Positions 17,890 through 26,879 of a stretch of DNA of 64,000 bases are shown in pieces. The first letter of the stretch is position 1. Every line of letters begins with the position of its first letter. Below the pieces are notes generated by a model that was given only the letters and a program-made list of their open reading frames with translations, was not told the DNA's origin and made no database searches. The position numbers and the translations under genes were made by a program. The stretch is from Parvibaculum sp040390855 (GTDB lineage: Bacteria > Pseudomonadota > Alphaproteobacteria > Parvibaculales > Parvibaculaceae): the NCBI GenBank assembly GCA_040390855.1, contig JAZJXO010000031.1, positions 40,013 to 104,012 of the forward strand, read 5' to 3'.

Positions 17890-17939
17890 CGTTCCATGAG
17901 GAACGCAACTTCGCCCTTTTTTGACACCCTCTGTGTCAA
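17890..17939. promoter_or_regulatory. Two adjacent perfect inverted repeats
   Basis: CGTTCC-ATGA-GGAACG (17890-17905) and TTGACAC-CCTCT-GTGTCAA (17921-17939) lie side by side just upstream of the candidate promoter. Both are perfect dyads with short spacers, as expected for operators of a dimeric repressor. A terminator role is less likely because no T-run follows the second on either strand. Confidence 0.4.
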
Positions 17940-18285
17940 GGGGAAATGCGACAGGCGCGATCCCCACATCAATTCCCCAGACGTATTTTTGTAGCGAAAA
18001 TGCAAGTAAACAGAGGGACTTGGATTTGAATGGAGCGCGTGACGAATGTCGGCGACCTTGCGGTTGCTGACTTGCGAGTTACAAAAAACTCTTGCCATGA
18101 CCGGCCCCTACAATGGCAGCAATGCCCGCTTGCGAACTCCCGGTCATCCGCGCCGGCGCTCCGAATCCATGTCCTCTGTCGGCCTGATTCGCACCCTTGC
18201 GGAACCACTGGACTTCCCTCGCGAAGGAAGCGTTCCTGTCGCTGCCGAGTAAAGGCAGGCTTATATGCAGGGTAGGGAGGGGAGC
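17940..18285. other. Intergenic region without a clear gene
   Basis: Several overlapping short frames exist on both strands, but none has a ribosome site or recognisable motif. It separates the divergent methyltransferase operon and the small plus-strand gene at 18286. Confidence 0.35.
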
Positions 18286-18510
18286 ATGGATCAGGATACA
18301 CGTAGTTTGGCGCGCCAACTTTTTGCGAGAGCGACCATGATCCTTGAACAGGCGCATGAGGTGTCGGTTACCGGCCAGTCGCCACGACTTACGGCTGATG
18401 GTGGAACGCAACAGGCGCTGGAACTATGCCGGATCGCGCGTGAGGTCTCGGCACTGGGAGAGGCGATAGAGGTCGTCATTGGCACCCGGATCCCGGGCCG
18501 TGGCCGCTAG
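18286..18510 (+). CDS. Hypothetical 74-aa helical protein
   Basis: The start ATG 18286 is preceded by GGGAGGGGAG, an excellent ribosome site, which is the main reason to believe in the gene. The product begins MDQDTRSLARQLFARATMIL and looks fully helical and soluble, with no motif that I recognise. It faces the convergent XRE regulator downstream (94-nt gap). Confidence 0.55.
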   Translation: MDQDTRSLARQLFARATMILEQAHEVSVTGQSPRLTADGGTQQALELCRIAREVSALGEAIEVVIGTRIPGRGR

Positions 18511-18604
18511 AGCGGCAAATCGAACCCACCCATTCACACCAGACCCTATCTCTGATTTTAAACTCCACCGGCCTAATGCGGCGACGGCCTCAAGTCGACC
18601 TGCG

Positions 18605-18868
18605 TCAGCCTTTGGGCTTGCGCCCACCCTTGAGAGGGGCAGGGAACTTGGTGCCTGCCCGGGGTGGCGCAAAAAGGTCCGGGATTTTAACCGAGAGTGC
18701 GGCCGCGAGCCGTTCGAGGACCGCCACAGTCGGGTTTTCCATTTTCCGCTCCAACCGGCTCACATAGGTCCGGTCGATCTCGGCATCGACGGCCAAGGCC
18801 TCTTGCGACAGCCCCTGCTTGACGCGGAGCTTGCGGATGTTGTGAGCGACGATGTCCTGGGCACGCAT
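18605..18868 (-). CDS. XRE-family helix-turn-helix regulator
   Basis: The 87-residue protein is almost entirely a Cro/CI-type HTH: NIRKLRVKQGLSQEALAVDA, then EIDRTYVSRLERKMENPTVA and VLERLAAALSV. The short C-terminal tail is basic (GGRKPKG). Such single-domain regulators usually repress their own and neighbouring promoters. It is divergent from the lipoprotein and bPH2 genes that start at 18982. Confidence 0.85.
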   Translation of the reverse strand: MRAQDIVAHNIRKLRVKQGLSQEALAVDAEIDRTYVSRLERKMENPTVAVLERLAAALSVKIPDLFAPPRAGTKFPAPLKGGRKPKG

Positions 18869-18981
18869 GACTCAAACCCAGCATCTTGTAGCTTATTAAA
18901 CCACGCACTATGGTCCTCATATTATTTTGAAACCACTTGGAACGCCGGGACTGGCCCGGCAAAGACGGGGAGAGATTGAGC

Positions 18982-19398
18982 ATGATTGAGAAACGGAAAC
19001 GATGGCGCGCGTTGCCCATACTGGGTGTCATGTGTCTGGGGCTGGCAGGCTGTGCGACGAGGCCTACCGCAAGCCAGATTGCCACGGCGGACTATGGGTC
19101 ACGGCCGGGTCCAGAACATCAGCAGCTCATCAAGGACTGGTTTGCTGAGAGGCTTATCGATCCGACAAGCCCGCTCTATACGTTTCGGGGGCCGGTCAAG
19201 GGCTATATCGGAAAGAGCCCCCTTTATGGCACCGAGATGACCTTTGGCTGGGTCGTCTGCGGCACGGTCAATGCCAAGAACCGGATGGGCGGCTATACGG
19301 GCCGTGAGATCTTCTTCACGATTTTCAATAACGGCAAGCTCAAATTTGCGATCAGCGGCATTACCGCAGAAGAGCTCTGCGGCAGGGCGAGGGTTTGA
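18982..19398 (+). CDS. Hypothetical lipoprotein
   Basis: ATG 18982 follows GGGGAGAG and gives 138 residues. The signal peptide ends in the lipobox LGLAGC, so Cys near residue 24 would be lipidated. The mature part includes WFAERLIDPTSPLYTF and WVVCGTVNAKNRMGGYTG, a pattern seen in small uncharacterised envelope lipoproteins of alphaproteobacteria. An in-frame upstream ATG (18937) would bury the signal peptide and is rejected. The next gene starts 2 nt after the stop codon. Confidence 0.75.
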   Translation: MIEKRKRWRALPILGVMCLGLAGCATRPTASQIATADYGSRPGPEHQQLIKDWFAERLIDPTSPLYTFRGPVKGYIGKSPLYGTEMTFGWVVCGTVNAKNRMGGYTGREIFFTIFNNGKLKFAISGITAEELCGRARV

Positions 19399-19400
19399 GC

Positions 19401-19838
19401 ATGGTAAAGCTTGAAAAGCTGATAGCACCCGGCGAGACCGTCATCTACCGGGCCCGCTTTGGCGGACAGCGCCTGTTTCTCGACCTTGCTCTCATCGCAC
19501 TGGGGCTCGCTTCCGGTGCTCTTCTAGGCCCTGGGATCATTGTGGTAATGCTGGTTCTCGCCTCTATGATTTACCGAGAGCGAAAGCAGATCATTTTGGT
19601 CACCAACCAGCGGGTCCTGCGTGTTCACAGCCGTTGGTCTGGCCTCAAGATCGACGAGATCAATCTGCGGCAGGTTGAGAGCATCCGGGACAATGGTCAG
19701 CGCATCACTATCGTCGGCAGCGGCGGCACAAAGCTCGTCCTGACCCCCTTCCTGGCTGATCTTAGGGGGCTCGGCCATGCTATCCGAAGCGGGGGTATAA
19801 GCGGCGCGACTGTGCCGACTGCCAATTCCCCTCTCTAG
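19401..19838 (+). CDS. bPH2-domain membrane protein
   Basis: This protein of about 145 residues has two closely spaced hydrophobic segments (LFLDLALIALGLASGALLG and IIVVMLVLASMIY) and then a pleckstrin-like bPH_2 domain. The domain reads ILVTNQRVLRVHSRW, INLRQVESIRDNGQRITIV and so on, as in YdbS/YdbT-type proteins. The role is unknown. It follows the lipoprotein gene by 2 nt and is probably in the same operon. Confidence 0.7.
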   Translation: MVKLEKLIAPGETVIYRARFGGQRLFLDLALIALGLASGALLGPGIIVVMLVLASMIYRERKQIILVTNQRVLRVHSRWSGLKIDEINLRQVESIRDNGQRITIVGSGGTKLVLTPFLADLRGLGHAIRSGGISGATVPTANSPL

Positions 19839-20157
19839 GGATATTTTGTCGACTACCTCTGGCATCACGAGATTGTGCGTTGATGGATTTATTGTCGGCA
19901 TCAGCCGTCATCGATCGATCGATCGATTCGGTTCGAGCGGGCGGCTATCGGTTTTGTTTAGTGGCGAACCCGCCATCAGATGAAGCCAGAGTTTGTAAGT
20001 CCGAATGCTCAGACGTTGGAATGGGTTGGGATGCAGATCGCGTTTCAAGTACCAGCGAGAAAAAAGCTGCTGTCCATAAAGAGGGGCAAGCCGTTTGACG
20101 CGCGATTGTGACGGAGCAGATGGAGGGAAATTGCGCGTTGTCCGGCCAAGCCCATAT
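19839..20157. other. Intergenic region
   Basis: About 320 bases hold no supported gene. A small run of ATCGATCG units is present near 19909-19925 and looks like a chance microrepeat. Confidence 0.35.
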
Positions 20158-20445
20158 TTAGCTAGATTGTTGGCGGCGTTTAAAAAAGCGGTACAGCGGC
20201 ACAAAGACTATCGCAATATACCATCCGTATAGATATGAACCAATGAGGCCAAATATAAATCCAGATAATGTTAACCACTCAAATCCCGGCAACAGAGGTG
20301 CCCAAGCTTCGTGCATATGAAATTTTGCGGGTGCAAGTAAGCCGAACGCAATGCAGAGCAAGTACGAAATCGCAATGAACAAAGATAATGCTTGGCCTAG
20401 CGATGCAATTCGTATTGATCTAGAAGTCGTGCTCACTTCTGCCAT
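20158..20445 (-). CDS. DUF5676-like small membrane protein
   Basis: ATG 20445 has GGAGGAG upstream and gives 95 residues with two membrane spans (ALSLFIAISYLLCIAFGLL and LSGFIFGLIGSYLYGWYIAI) and a basic C-terminus (RFFKRRQQSS). The layout and the motif LYGWYIAIVFVPLYRFF match DUF5676 membrane proteins, which are often found in metal-resistance clusters. The function is unknown. Confidence 0.7.
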   Translation of the reverse strand: MAEVSTTSRSIRIASLGQALSLFIAISYLLCIAFGLLAPAKFHMHEAWAPLLPGFEWLTLSGFIFGLIGSYLYGWYIAIVFVPLYRFFKRRQQSS

Positions 20446-20624
20446 AATGCTCTCCTCCGGAAATTTTTTGTTGAGATGTTGTCGACAAATCAGTCTGCCG
20501 CTGAATGCGGCGACCATTTAGATGCGCCTACCCGTACGATTGATTGGCGCGGCGCTGTGTATTTTGTAGCGTTGCAAGCGTCGGCTCACAGTTTGGAAAA
20601 ACCTTGAGAGCAAGCCATTCGCCG

Positions 20625-20957
20625 TCAGGGTTTAGTGGTGTCAGGTTGTGCGCCATCGCTGCCATGCATTGAACCTGGCCCGGCGCCTTGCATCATGCCC
20701 TGACCCGAACCCTGCATTATGCCTGACCCTGACCCCTGCATCATGCCGGAATTCATTCCGCCCATACCGCCTGTTTTCGACATGAAGGTCAGCCCAACCA
20801 GGGCAATCAATGCAAGTATTGCCAACCACGTACCAAGAACAATTCCAAAGCTCTTGATACGCCCATCGGCCTTTGACGCGGCAAACAAAACGAAAAAACT
20901 CAAAGTCGCGAGTACTGTTCCGTGAAGTAGTGCTCCGAAAAAGGGAAACATGTGCAT
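20625..20957 (-). CDS. Small membrane protein with Met/Gly-rich tail
   Basis: This 110-residue protein has two hydrophobic segments (LLHGTVLATLSFFVLFAASK; FGIVLGTWLAILALIALVGL). After them comes a tail with repeated GMMQGSG/GIMQGSG units. Met-rich repeats of this type commonly bind Cu(I) or Ag(I) in envelope proteins, so a copper role is inferred from composition and from the P-type ATPase nearby. It is 179 nt downstream of the DUF5676 gene's reading direction (upstream in sequence on the minus strand). Confidence 0.65.
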   Translation of the reverse strand: MHMFPFFGALLHGTVLATLSFFVLFAASKADGRIKSFGIVLGTWLAILALIALVGLTFMSKTGGMGGMNSGMMQGSGSGIMQGSGQGMMQGAGPGSMHGSDGAQPDTTKP

Positions 20958-21600
20958 CTGACTATCCGATCTCTAAATTTTTGTTGCGCAAGGCCATCCC
21001 GACCGACCGCTGAACGGTCAAATCCAAATATTGCGCTGTGTGACGCTAGGCTCAAGACGCTCCAATTGAAATTACGGAAAATACTTATGGATGCAGCACT
21101 CGCTTGGTATCTGAGTGCACCCCTTCAATGGACGTCTTCCTGCCATTAATCAGGCTAAGCTTATATGCATGAGTGCGCCTGCAAGCTCTAGGATCTCCTA
21201 GCGATGGCGCCAAATTTTGCAATCGCGGCGCCTTTCATTGGCTCTCGCCCCACATCATGCCATGCACGTGGTAGTGATGGACGTAGCGGTTCGGATTTTC
21301 CCAGACTTGTGCTGCTGAATAAGTGGCGATGTCGAGATTGCTGTGACGCGAACCCGGGATGCGTGCAATATTTCTAAGACACATCCGAAATCTCTTTTTG
21401 AGCGGTATAGGCTGGCGTAATTTGCACACTAATCAAGCAAACATTGCTTCGTCTCTGATCTGGATCATTATCGCGGTACCAAGAGTTATTACTAAGCGGT
21501 GGCCTAATTACGCAGGCGCAGATTTTACCGCGACTGTTAGATGCGGTCACGGCTGGAACGCAGGGCGGCGTCCACTCGCCCAAGCCGGGGAGTGATCGCC
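20958..21600. other. Intergenic region with one doubtful small frame
   Basis: About 640 bases lie between divergent units. A minus-strand frame (21235-21429, GTG start) would encode 64 residues ending in YVHHYHVHGMMWGESQ, a His/Met-rich tail suggestive of metal binding. It has no clear ribosome site, so I do not list it as a gene. Promoters for the plus-strand genes at 21601 and 22194 are expected here. Confidence 0.35.
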
Positions 21601-22146
21601 ATGCGCGCAAAAAAGTCCAGGCGTGCTTGGTGTCTGTCTATTTTTAAGAAGTACGCAGCAAGAGGTTGGGACATCATCGAATATTTTTTCATGCGGTGGA
21701 CGGGAGAGTTCCATTGGTTGAGAACGTTGCGGCGTTATCTGCTCTTCATGGCTGTGGGAAATCTCATCTGGGAATTCGCTCAAATGCCGCTTTATACACT
21801 TTGGGAATCTGGCAGCGCCGGCGAGATCGTGGTCGCCGCACTTCATTGCACTGCCGGAGATATTCTCATCGCAATGAGCGCGCTCTTGGCGGTATTGTTC
21901 TTGATCGGAACCAGCCATTGGCCTGCGGTGGGTTACAGACCCGTGGCCCTGGCTGCCATCACAATGGGCATCGGCTACACCGTCTTTAGTGAATGGTTGA
22001 ACATCGACGTGCGTGCGGCGTGGGCTTATAGCGATCTGATGCCGATCATTCCGGTGATCGAAGTGGGTCTGTCGCCGCTGGCTCAATGGATTGTATTACC
22101 GAGCCTCGCCTTCTGGTTTGCTGCATCAAAGAAGGGCGCAATATGA
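21601..22146 (+). CDS. Hypothetical multi-pass membrane protein
   Basis: ATG 21601, preceded by GGGGAG, gives 181 residues with about four membrane segments (RYLLFMAVGNLIWEFAQMPL; ILIAMSALLAVLFLIG; VALAAITMGIGYTVF; LAQWIVLPSLAFWF). It appears to belong to a group of small integral membrane proteins found near heavy-metal ATPases. I do not know its function. The next gene starts 47 nt downstream on the same strand. Confidence 0.7.
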   Translation: MRAKKSRRAWCLSIFKKYAARGWDIIEYFFMRWTGEFHWLRTLRRYLLFMAVGNLIWEFAQMPLYTLWESGSAGEIVVAALHCTAGDILIAMSALLAVLFLIGTSHWPAVGYRPVALAAITMGIGYTVFSEWLNIDVRAAWAYSDLMPIIPVIEVGLSPLAQWIVLPSLAFWFAASKKGAI

Positions 22147-22193
22147 ATGCCTCAGGACTGCAAGTCGGAAATTCCAATTAGAGATCGACCGTT

Positions 22194-23600
22194 GTGACTG
22201 GCCTACGAATGGGTCAACTATTTGAAAGGAAGCCAGTGACTGAAGTTCATGACCACAAATCCCGGCAAAGCGAATCTTCTACTAAGTATGAAAAAAACAG
22301 CCTGACCCTCGTCAGCGCAATCGCCATGGGCACCGGCGTGATGATCGGTGCGGGCATCTTCGCGTTGACAGGCCAGATCGCTGAACTCGCCGGTCCAATC
22401 TTTCCGCTCTCGTTCGTCGTCGGCGCGGTAGTGACTGCGTTCAGCGCCTATTCCTATATCAAGATGTCAAACGCCTTTCCGTCTGCGGGCGGCATCGCGA
22501 TGATCTTGAAGAAGGCCTACGGGCCGACGACGGTCGCGGCTGGCGCGGCGCTCCTGATGGCGATGTCGATGGTCATCAGCGAAAGCCTCGTCGCGCGCAC
22601 ATTCGGAACCTACACGCTGCGAGCGTTTGGCGGCGATCCCGACAGCTTTCTCGTGCCGGTTCTCGGCGTGGGCCTAATCATTTTCGCCTATCTCATGAAC
22701 GTTTCCGGAAACCGTTCGGTAGGGCTTTTTTCCATCGTCATGGCCGTGCTCAAGGTTGGGGGCATCGCGCTGTTCGGTGCGGCCGGTCTCTGGGCGAGCG
22801 GCATTTCTTTCGAGGCTGCGGGCGGAGATATGGGTGTCGGGGGCTTCGTGGCATCGGTCGCGCTTTCGATCCTTGCCTTCAAGGGATTTACGACCATTAC
22901 CAACAGCGGCGGCGAGATCACCGACCCGCACCGCAATGTTGGCAGGGCGATTGTCTCGTCCATCGCGATCTGCGTTGTCGTCTATCTGCTCGTCGCCTTC
23001 GCCGTCGGTTCCAGCCTGCCGCTCGACCGCATCGTCGCAGCGAAGGACTATGCGTTGGCAGAAGCGGCCCAGCCCGCCCTTGGTCAAACCGGCTTCTACC
23101 TGACGGTGGCGCTTGCGCTAGTGGCCACGGCATCCGGTTTGATCGCCAGCGTCTTTGCTGTCACGCGGATGTTGGCGATGCTGACCGACATGAGGATGAT
23201 CCCACACAGCCATTTCGGAATGCCGGGCACGATCAAGGATCACACGCTCGTCTACACCGTCGTGATAGCAGGCTTTCTGACGGTCTTCTTCGACCTTAGT
23301 CGGATCGCCTCTCTCGGCGCCTTCTTTTACCTGGTGATGGACATTATCATCCACTTGGGCGTTTTCCGGCATCTCCGCCAGGAGATCAGCGCGCGTGGTT
23401 GGGTGCTGCTGACGGCCATCGTGCTTGATGCAGTGGTGCTCGCCGCTTTCACCGCGATGAAGTGGCGGTCTGACCCGCTCATCGTCGTAATCGGCATCGT
23501 CGGCATGGCGCTGGTGTTCATGTTCGTGAGGGTTTTCCTCGCGCGTAATCCGGTTAGGGAAAGCAATCATGATCACCATGAAAATAGCTCGACCTTCTAG
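22194..23600 (+). CDS. APC-family permease
   Basis: This 468-residue protein has about 12 membrane spans and the APC-superfamily signature at its first span (AIAMGTGVMIGAGIFALTGQ), followed by FPSAGGIAMILKKAYGP. These proteins move amino acids or other organic cations with protons. The carboxyl end is His-rich (NHDHHENS), unusual for the family. GTG 22194 is the listed start; a later GTG (PVTEVHDH) is possible. It lies directly upstream of the P-type ATPase and the two may be one operon. The substrate is not predictable. Confidence 0.82.
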   Translation: MTGLRMGQLFERKPVTEVHDHKSRQSESSTKYEKNSLTLVSAIAMGTGVMIGAGIFALTGQIAELAGPIFPLSFVVGAVVTAFSAYSYIKMSNAFPSAGGIAMILKKAYGPTTVAAGAALLMAMSMVISESLVARTFGTYTLRAFGGDPDSFLVPVLGVGLIIFAYLMNVSGNRSVGLFSIVMAVLKVGGIALFGAAGLWASGISFEAAGGDMGVGGFVASVALSILAFKGFTTITNSGGEITDPHRNVGRAIVSSIAICVVVYLLVAFAVGSSLPLDRIVAAKDYALAEAAQPALGQTGFYLTVALALVATASGLIASVFAVTRMLAMLTDMRMIPHSHFGMPGTIKDHTLVYTVVIAGFLTVFFDLSRIASLGAFFYLVMDIIIHLGVFRHLRQEISARGWVLLTAIVLDAVVLAAFTAMKWRSDPLIVVIGIVGMALVFMFVRVFLARNPVRESNHDHHENSSTF

Positions 23601-23649
23601 TTGCTGGACGGAGCAGGCTTTAAACAAATCAGATGAAAGTTGGCAGGAC

Positions 23650-25983
23650 ATGGATCACGACCATTCACACGCAAAGCCCACAATTCCAGCAGGTGCCAAA
23701 ACGGCCAAGGACCCGGTCTGCGGTATGACGGTGGCGATCGGGCCCGATACGCGCCACGCGGAGTTCCAGGGCAAGGTCTTCCATTTTTGCTCTGAAAAAT
23801 GCCAGACGAAGTTCGAGGCGGATCGGTGGTTCTACGCCTCGGGTCGAGCGGCTGGGCGCAAGAAGGCCGCTCCGGCCGACGTTCAGTACACCTGCCCGAT
23901 GCACCCCGAGATCGTACGCGATGCGCCCGGCGCTTGTCCGATCTGCGGTATGGCGCTCGAACCGATGTTGCCCTCAGACGAGCCCAGTAAAGAACTCACC
24001 GATTTTACCCGCCGGATGTGGATTTCGGCAGTAGCGGCGGTGCCGCTTGTCATCCTGACGATGGGCGAATTGGTTGCTCTGCCGGTACGAGACTGGATCG
24101 GGCATCAGACAGCCAGTTATCTCGAGTTTGTGCTTGCGACGCCGATCATTCTTTGGGCGGCTCTACCATTCTTCAAGCGTGGTTGGGACTCTGTGGTGAA
24201 CCGGTCGCCGAACATGTGGACGTTGATCAGCCTTGGCGTGGCGGCGGCCTATCTCTACTCACTGGTGGCGACTTTTTTGCCGGGTGTTTTCCCGGATGTC
24301 TATCGAATGGGCCAGGGCGTCGGCACCTACTTCGAGGCGGCGGTTGTGATCGTGGCGCTGGTCTTCGTTGGTCAAGTGCTCGAACTGCGCGCCCGCGAAC
24401 GCACCGGCGACGCGATCCGTGCACTTTTGGACCTCGCGCCTAAGACCGCCCGACGCATCCTCCCCGACGGCACGGAATACGACGCGCCGCTAGAAAATGT
24501 CATGGAAGGCGACCGGTTGCGCGTCCGCCCGGGTGATGCTGTCCCGGTCGATGGAACGGTGATCGAGGGGCGCTCGTCTCTGGACGAGAGCATGCTGACT
24601 GGCGAGTCGATGCCGATCGAAAAGGGTCCTGGCGATGCAGTGACGGGGGCCACAATCAATAAGAACGGCAGCCTCGTGATCGAAGCTGGCAAGGTTGGGG
24701 CCGACACGGTGCTGTCGCAGATCGTGGCGATGGTGTCGAATGCGCGCCGGTCTCGCGCACCCATTCAGGGATTGGCTGACCGGGTCTCGGCTGTGTTCGT
24801 CCCGACTGTGTTGGCCATCGCGATTGTCGCATTCGTTGCCTGGATGATCTTCGGTCCAGAACCCGCGCTAATCTTTGCTATCGCCGCGGCGGTTTCGGTG
24901 TTGATCATCGCCTGTCCTTGCGCGCTTGGATTGGCGACACCGATCTCGATCACTACGGCAGCAGGGCGCGGCGCGCAGGCGGGTGTTCTGATCAAGGATG
25001 CCGAGGCTCTGGAACGCATGGCGGCCGTCGATACGTTAATCGTCGACAAGACTGGCACGTTGACCATGGGCAGGCCAAAGCTGACCGACACCATCACGCT
25101 GGGGGATATGCTGGACGTCGACTTATTGTCCCTTGCTGCAGCGCTGGAACGTGGATCAGAGCACCCTTTGGCTGAGGCGATCGTTGAGGGGGCCGAAACG
25201 CAAGGCGCCACTCGTCAGGAAGCCGCAGATTTCGAAGCGGTCACCGGTAAGGGCGTGCGCGGCAAGGTAGGCGGACACACAGTGGCGCTTGGCAATGCCG
25301 CGATGATGCAGGAGATGGGGCTAGATACAGCCCAGGCAGAAGCAAAGGCGGATACTCTACGTGCGATGGGCAAGACCGCGATGTTCGTCGCGGTCGATGG
25401 TGCGCTTGCCGGCATTGTGGCGGTGGCCGATCCAATCAAGGACTCGACTGCGCTGGCGATCAAGGAACTTCATGCGCTGGGGTTACGCATCATCATGGCG
25501 ACCGGCGACAACGAACGCACGGCGCAGGCGGTGGCAGGTAAACTCGGCATCGACGAGGTGCGCGCTGGCGTGTTGCCCGAAGCCAAGAAAGACCTGATCG
25601 ACCAGTTGCGTCGTGAAGGGCACAAAATTGCTATGGCGGGAGACGGGGTCAACGATGCGCCGGCACTCGCTGCAGCCGATGTCGGTATCGCCATGGGTAC
25701 CGGGGCGGACGTGGCGATGGAGAGCGCGGGTATAACGCTTCTCGGCGGCGACTTGATGGGCATTGTGCGAGCGCGCAAGCTGGCCCGCGCCACCCTGCGC
25801 AACATCAAGCAGAACCTGTTCTTCGCCTTCGCCTACAACACTCTCGGCGTGCCGATCGCGGCGGGATTACTCTATCCCGTCACCGGACTTTTACTGTCGC
25901 CAATGATCGCGGCAGCGGCAATGAGCCTGTCATCGGTGTCGGTTATCAGCAATGCACTGCGGCTGCGACGTGTCGATCTGTAA
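23650..25983 (+). CDS. Cu(+)/Ag(+)-type P-type ATPase with YHS domain
   Basis: This 777-residue exporter uses ATP to move monovalent copper or silver out of the cytoplasm. Order of domains: His-rich start (MDHDHSHAK); YHS domain (DPVCGMTV); heavy-metal-binding domain (YTCPMHPEIV...CPICGMALEP); membrane spans with the ion motif CPCALG near 421; phosphorylation motif DKTGTLT near 465; SEHPLAE near 503; GDGVNDAPAL near 663. The last two spans carry YN and M-x-x-S-S (SLSSVS), the class IB-1 copper signature. It has no classical CxxC HMA domain. ATG 23650 is chosen over 23569, which overlaps the APC gene. Confidence 0.93.
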   Translation: MDHDHSHAKPTIPAGAKTAKDPVCGMTVAIGPDTRHAEFQGKVFHFCSEKCQTKFEADRWFYASGRAAGRKKAAPADVQYTCPMHPEIVRDAPGACPICGMALEPMLPSDEPSKELTDFTRRMWISAVAAVPLVILTMGELVALPVRDWIGHQTASYLEFVLATPIILWAALPFFKRGWDSVVNRSPNMWTLISLGVAAAYLYSLVATFLPGVFPDVYRMGQGVGTYFEAAVVIVALVFVGQVLELRARERTGDAIRALLDLAPKTARRILPDGTEYDAPLENVMEGDRLRVRPGDAVPVDGTVIEGRSSLDESMLTGESMPIEKGPGDAVTGATINKNGSLVIEAGKVGADTVLSQIVAMVSNARRSRAPIQGLADRVSAVFVPTVLAIAIVAFVAWMIFGPEPALIFAIAAAVSVLIIACPCALGLATPISITTAAGRGAQAGVLIKDAEALERMAAVDTLIVDKTGTLTMGRPKLTDTITLGDMLDVDLLSLAAALERGSEHPLAEAIVEGAETQGATRQEAADFEAVTGKGVRGKVGGHTVALGNAAMMQEMGLDTAQAEAKADTLRAMGKTAMFVAVDGALAGIVAVADPIKDSTALAIKELHALGLRIIMATGDNERTAQAVAGKLGIDEVRAGVLPEAKKDLIDQLRREGHKIAMAGDGVNDAPALAAADVGIAMGTGADVAMESAGITLLGGDLMGIVRARKLARATLRNIKQNLFFAFAYNTLGVPIAAGLLYPVTGLLLSPMIAAAAMSLSSVSVISNALRLRRVDL

Positions 25984-26056
25984 CCCGTCAAGAACGATCG
26001 CCTATGTTTTGCGAGAAGACGGTTCTGATGCGTCAGCTTAGCGAGGCACTATGTTC

Positions 26057-26386
26057 TCACTGGGAACACGAAGTGCCTACAATTGTTGCCGTGGACATCG
26101 GCGTTGCAGCGGTCGCGCGCTGGGCGGTTTCCTCGGTCGAGTCTGCCGCTGGTAGAATACCTTGACCGCTTGCTTCAGAGGACCGAAGTAGCGTAACGGC
26201 CCACAAGATCGCGCTTGAAAATGTTGCAGCCGGGATCGCTGTCGCTAGGATGACCGCTGCCGTGCTGTACAAACAATTCGCCACTATTGGCTCGAGCTTT
26301 ATGATGTTTGGAAAGTTGCCGCCTACTGTGCTTGAAAACTCGAAAGCTTCCATACCCTCATAGCGACGGGGACTTAACGTGATCAC
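26057..26386 (-). CDS. Possible small membrane protein
   Basis: A 109-residue frame has one strong hydrophobic segment (YSTAAVILATAIPAATFSSA) and no recognised motif. An internal ATG (26353) may be the true start. It lies 21 nt downstream of the YqaA gene on the same strand, which is mild support for a real gene; the composition could equally arise by chance. Confidence 0.3.
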   Translation of the reverse strand: MITLSPRRYEGMEAFEFSSTVGGNFPNIIKLEPIVANCLYSTAAVILATAIPAATFSSAILWAVTLLRSSEASGQGILPAADSTEETAQRATAATPMSTATIVGTSCSQ

Positions 26387-26407
26387 ATCGACCTTAGAAC
26401 ATTTTCG

Positions 26408-26842
26408 CTAGGCGAATCCCAATGTTGCGATGGTCAAAACAACATAGCGCCCCGTCTTAGCGATTGTGACAAGCACAAGAAACGCAGGAAACGGCTCGCG
26501 CAATACTCCGGCGATGATGGTCAGCGGATCGCCGATAATTGGCACCCAGCTTAAAAGTAGCGACCACTTTCCATAGCGCCGATACCAATTTTGCGCGCGC
26601 TCCATCTTGGTTTCACTTGCCGGAAACCAAGGGCGGTCGCGGAACCGCTCGATACCGCGTCCGAGCGACCAGTTGATTACCGATCCTAAGGCATTGCCGA
26701 CGCTTGCGACTGTAATGAGCAGCCACGGCGAATAATCTGCTAGCAACAATCCGACCAGCACCGCTTCTGACTGCATAGGCAAGATGGTCGCAGCAGCGAA
26801 CGAGGCCAAGAACAGACCCGTATAGACGGTGATATCGGTCAT
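26408..26842 (-). CDS. YqaA/DedA-like membrane protein
   Basis: About 144 residues have the YqaA pattern: TGLFLASFAAATILPMQSEA, VLVGLLLADYSPWLLITVAS, GNALGSVINWSLGRGIERFR, and WYRRYGKWSLLLSWVPIIGD. It is a SNARE-associated/DedA-related integral membrane protein; the group is linked to membrane and metal homeostasis but not well defined. ATG 26842 fits the usual family start. A GTG at 26878, directly after the MFS stop codon, is an alternative. It lies downstream of the MFS gene, probably in the same operon. Confidence 0.8.
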   Translation of the reverse strand: MTDITVYTGLFLASFAAATILPMQSEAVLVGLLLADYSPWLLITVASVGNALGSVINWSLGRGIERFRDRPWFPASETKMERAQNWYRRYGKWSLLLSWVPIIGDPLTIIAGVLREPFPAFLVLVTIAKTGRYVVLTIATLGFA

Positions 26843-26879
26843 CACGCTGTTTTGTCCGAACCGGATTTGCAGCGGCACG

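Noticed and set aside
19909..19927. ATCGATCG microrepeat as a regulatory site
   Set aside because: It is too short and simple, with no neighbouring promoter features.
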